NCBI RefSeq assembly: GCF_035975855.1
Contig: NZ_CP109055.1
Location: forward strand, 3,844,001-3,908,000
Length of the DNA: 64,000 nucleotides
Reading direction: 5' to 3'
Origin: Streptomyces sp. NBC_01304
GTDB lineage: Bacteria > Actinomycetota > Actinomycetes > Streptomycetales > Streptomycetaceae
Under the pieces are notes generated by a model. That model saw only the letters and a program-made list of their open reading frames with translations, was not told the origin of the DNA and did not search any database. This document shows, piece after piece, positions 62,383 to 64,000 of this stretch. Made by a program: the position numbers and the translations under genes. Position 1 is the stretch's first letter. Each line of letters starts with the position of its first letter.

Positions 62383-63993
62383 TTACGGCTTCGGCTTGTG
62401 CGGCTTCGTGGCCGCCGCCTTGACGTTGACCCCGGCCCATGCCTTGTCGACCGCGGTGACCTCGGCCGAGCCGTCGCCGTACAGGTCCTTGGCGGCGCTC
62501 AGGGTCGCGGTGCGGGCCGCGGCGTAGTTGGTGTTGGACGTCATGTACGTGGTCAGGGCCTTGAACCAGATCTTCTCGGCCTTGTCCCGGCCGATCCCGG
62601 TGACGGCCACGCCGTCCGAGGTCGGGGAGTCGTACTGGACACCGTTGATCTCCTTCGCGCCGCTGCCCTCGGACAGCAGGTAGAAGAAGTGGTTGGCGAC
62701 GCCCGACGAGTAGTGGACGTCGATGCCGCCGATGCCCGAGTACCAGCTGTCCTTGGACGAGCCGTCCTTGCTCGGCTTGTCCATGTAGCGCAGCGGGGAG
62801 CCGTCGCCGTTGATGTCGATCTTCTCGCCGATGAGGTAGTCGCCGACGTCCTTGGCGTTGTTCGCGTAGAACTCCGTGGTGGAGCCGAAGATGTCGGAGG
62901 TCGCCTCGTTGAGGCCGCCGGACTCACCGCTGTAGGTGAGGTTCGCGGTGGCCGCGGTGACGCCGTGCGACATCTCGTGGGCGGCCACGTCGATCGAGGT
63001 CAGGGGCTTGGCGTTGCCCTCGCCGTCGCCGTACGTCATGCAGAAGCAGCTGTCGTCCCAGAAGGCGTTGACGTACGCGTTGCCGTAGTGGACGCGGGAG
63101 TAGGCGCCCTTGCCGTCGCCGTTGATGCCGCTGCGGCCGTGCACGTTCTTGTAGTAGTCCCAGGTCACCGCCGCCCCGTAGTGGGCGTCCGCGCCGGCGG
63201 TCGCGGCGTTCGCCGCGGTGCCGTCGCCGAACACGTTGTCCGTGCTGGAGAACAGCGTGCCGGTGCCGGAGCTGCCGTGCTTCAGGTCGTACGTCTTGTG
63301 GCCGCCGCGGTCGGCGTCGGTCAGCGTGTACGAGGGCGTCGTGCCGAGCTTCACGTCACCGCTGTACATGGTGTGGCCGGTGCCGGTGTCCTCGGTCTTG
63401 ATGGCGTCCCACTGGAAGAGCTTCTTGCCGCTCTTCGCGTCGGTGATGACGTGCAGCCTGCTGGGCGTGCCGTCCTTCTTCGTGCTGGTGACGACCTTTT
63501 CGTACGCCAGCGTGGGCGTGCCCTGCGCGGCCCAGACCACCTTGCGGGCGCCCTTGGGGGCGGCGGCCAGGGTGGCGGCGGTGTCGACCTTGAGGGACTT
63601 GCCGGTCGCCTTGGTGACGCCCTCGGTCTTGCCGGCCTTGGTCTCGTGGACGACCAAGTCGCCGCCGAGGACCGGGAGTCCGCCGTAGGTGCGCTCGTAG
63701 CGGGTGTGGGTCGAGCCGTCGCGGTCCTTGATGACGTCGCGGACGACGAGCTTCTCCTGGGCGGTCAGGCCCAGCTCTCTGGCGGTCGCGGCCTTGGCCG
63801 CGTCGGCGTCGCGCAGGAGCTCCGCGCGCTGGGAGGCGGAGAGCTTGGCGGGGGCCGCGGAGGAGGCCGCGGAGGCGGTGGGCTCCGGGGCGGTGTTGGC
63901 GGATGCGCCGGTGGTCATACCGGCGGCGAGCAGAGCAGCGGAGGTGACCGCGGTGCCGATGAGGGCGGTGGTGCGGGATATTCGAGGCGACAC
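62383..63993 (-). CDS. secreted M4 (thermolysin-like) neutral metalloprotease
   Basis: 536 residues, GTG start at 63993, seven bases from the window edge. A signal peptide (about 1-33) precedes an FTP/PepSY propeptide (about 50-200; KLVVRDVIKDRDGSTHTRYE). The catalytic domain has VAAHEMSHGV (His339, Glu340, His343) and GGLNEATSDIFG (Glu363 as third zinc ligand), and a later VHYSSGVANHFFYLL carries the second catalytic His. The product is a secreted zinc protease for extracellular protein breakdown. The promoter lies outside the window. Confidence 0.95.
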   Translation of the reverse strand: MSPRISRTTALIGTAVTSAALLAAGMTTGASANTAPEPTASAASSAAPAKLSASQRAELLRDADAAKAATARELGLTAQEKLVVRDVIKDRDGSTHTRYERTYGGLPVLGGDLVVHETKAGKTEGVTKATGKSLKVDTAATLAAAPKGARKVVWAAQGTPTLAYEKVVTSTKKDGTPSRLHVITDAKSGKKLFQWDAIKTEDTGTGHTMYSGDVKLGTTPSYTLTDADRGGHKTYDLKHGSSGTGTLFSSTDNVFGDGTAANAATAGADAHYGAAVTWDYYKNVHGRSGINGDGKGAYSRVHYGNAYVNAFWDDSCFCMTYGDGEGNAKPLTSIDVAAHEMSHGVTAATANLTYSGESGGLNEATSDIFGSTTEFYANNAKDVGDYLIGEKIDINGDGSPLRYMDKPSKDGSSKDSWYSGIGGIDVHYSSGVANHFFYLLSEGSGAKEINGVQYDSPTSDGVAVTGIGRDKAEKIWFKALTTYMTSNTNYAAARTATLSAAKDLYGDGSAEVTAVDKAWAGVNVKAAATKPHKPKP

Positions 63994-64000
63994 GCAAAGA

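Overview
The window is high-GC actinobacterial chromosome, almost certainly Streptomyces. The signs are strongly GC-biased third codon positions, a tandem glycine riboswitch in front of gcvT-gcvH-glyA, SseB-like proteins beside serine/glycine genes, paired L,D-transpeptidase lipoproteins, orphan RsbW-like ATPases and GTG/TTG starts behind strong Shine-Dalgarno sequences. No tRNA, rRNA or CRISPR array was seen.

Layout. 1-1293: tail of a peptide ABC importer operon (substrate-binding lipoprotein cut by the window edge, plus a DppC-type permease). 1677-12596: a serine/glycine block made of two SseB paralogs, two tandem secreted proteins, a P-loop NTPase, riboswitch-gcvT-gcvH-glyA, an amino-acid permease and sdaA. 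12538-25121: a 12.5-kb insertion bounded by an exact 60-bp direct repeat of the 3' end of sdaA. It holds a broken tyrosine-integrase tail, 18-bp arm-like repeats near both ends, a two-gene LamG/RHS polymorphic-toxin operon and an immunity candidate. The sdaA terminator now lies beyond the right repeat. 25404-27413: a cytochrome P450 lacking the ExxR arginine and an orphan winged-helix regulator. 27477-32246: the kdp potassium-pump operon with three very small ORFs around it. 32430-35222: a membrane protein, a secreted TNT-domain protein with a TTG start, a GH25 lysozyme, a palindromic MITE-like element and a GntR regulator. 35370-38584: an EF-hand protein, a GNAT enzyme and a two-gene cupin-HD / membrane-protein operon. 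38648-42505: a lipoprotein pair (YncE propeller and an active-site-degenerate deacetylase), an RsbW-like ATPase and a crotonase. 42614-49709: two L,D-transpeptidases, glgX and a WXG100-like three-gene operon. 49810-53642: an ABC-2 exporter with a two-component system. 53697-61363: a membrane NACHT NTPase, a heterodimeric ABC exporter and a hypothetical protein. 61445-63993: an orphan VapC with a frameshifted antitoxin, and an M4 metalloprotease.

How it fits together. The first third is a coherent serine/glycine unit: GlyA interconverts serine and glycine, GcvT/GcvH feed glycine into one-carbon metabolism under riboswitch control, SdaA deaminates serine, and the SseB paralogs and the permease plausibly concern serine tolerance and transport. 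The sdaA island is a conflict-type cargo that leaves its target gene intact. The rest mixes conserved envelope and metabolic genes with accessory conflict genes (RHS toxin, TNT domain, NACHT, VapC).
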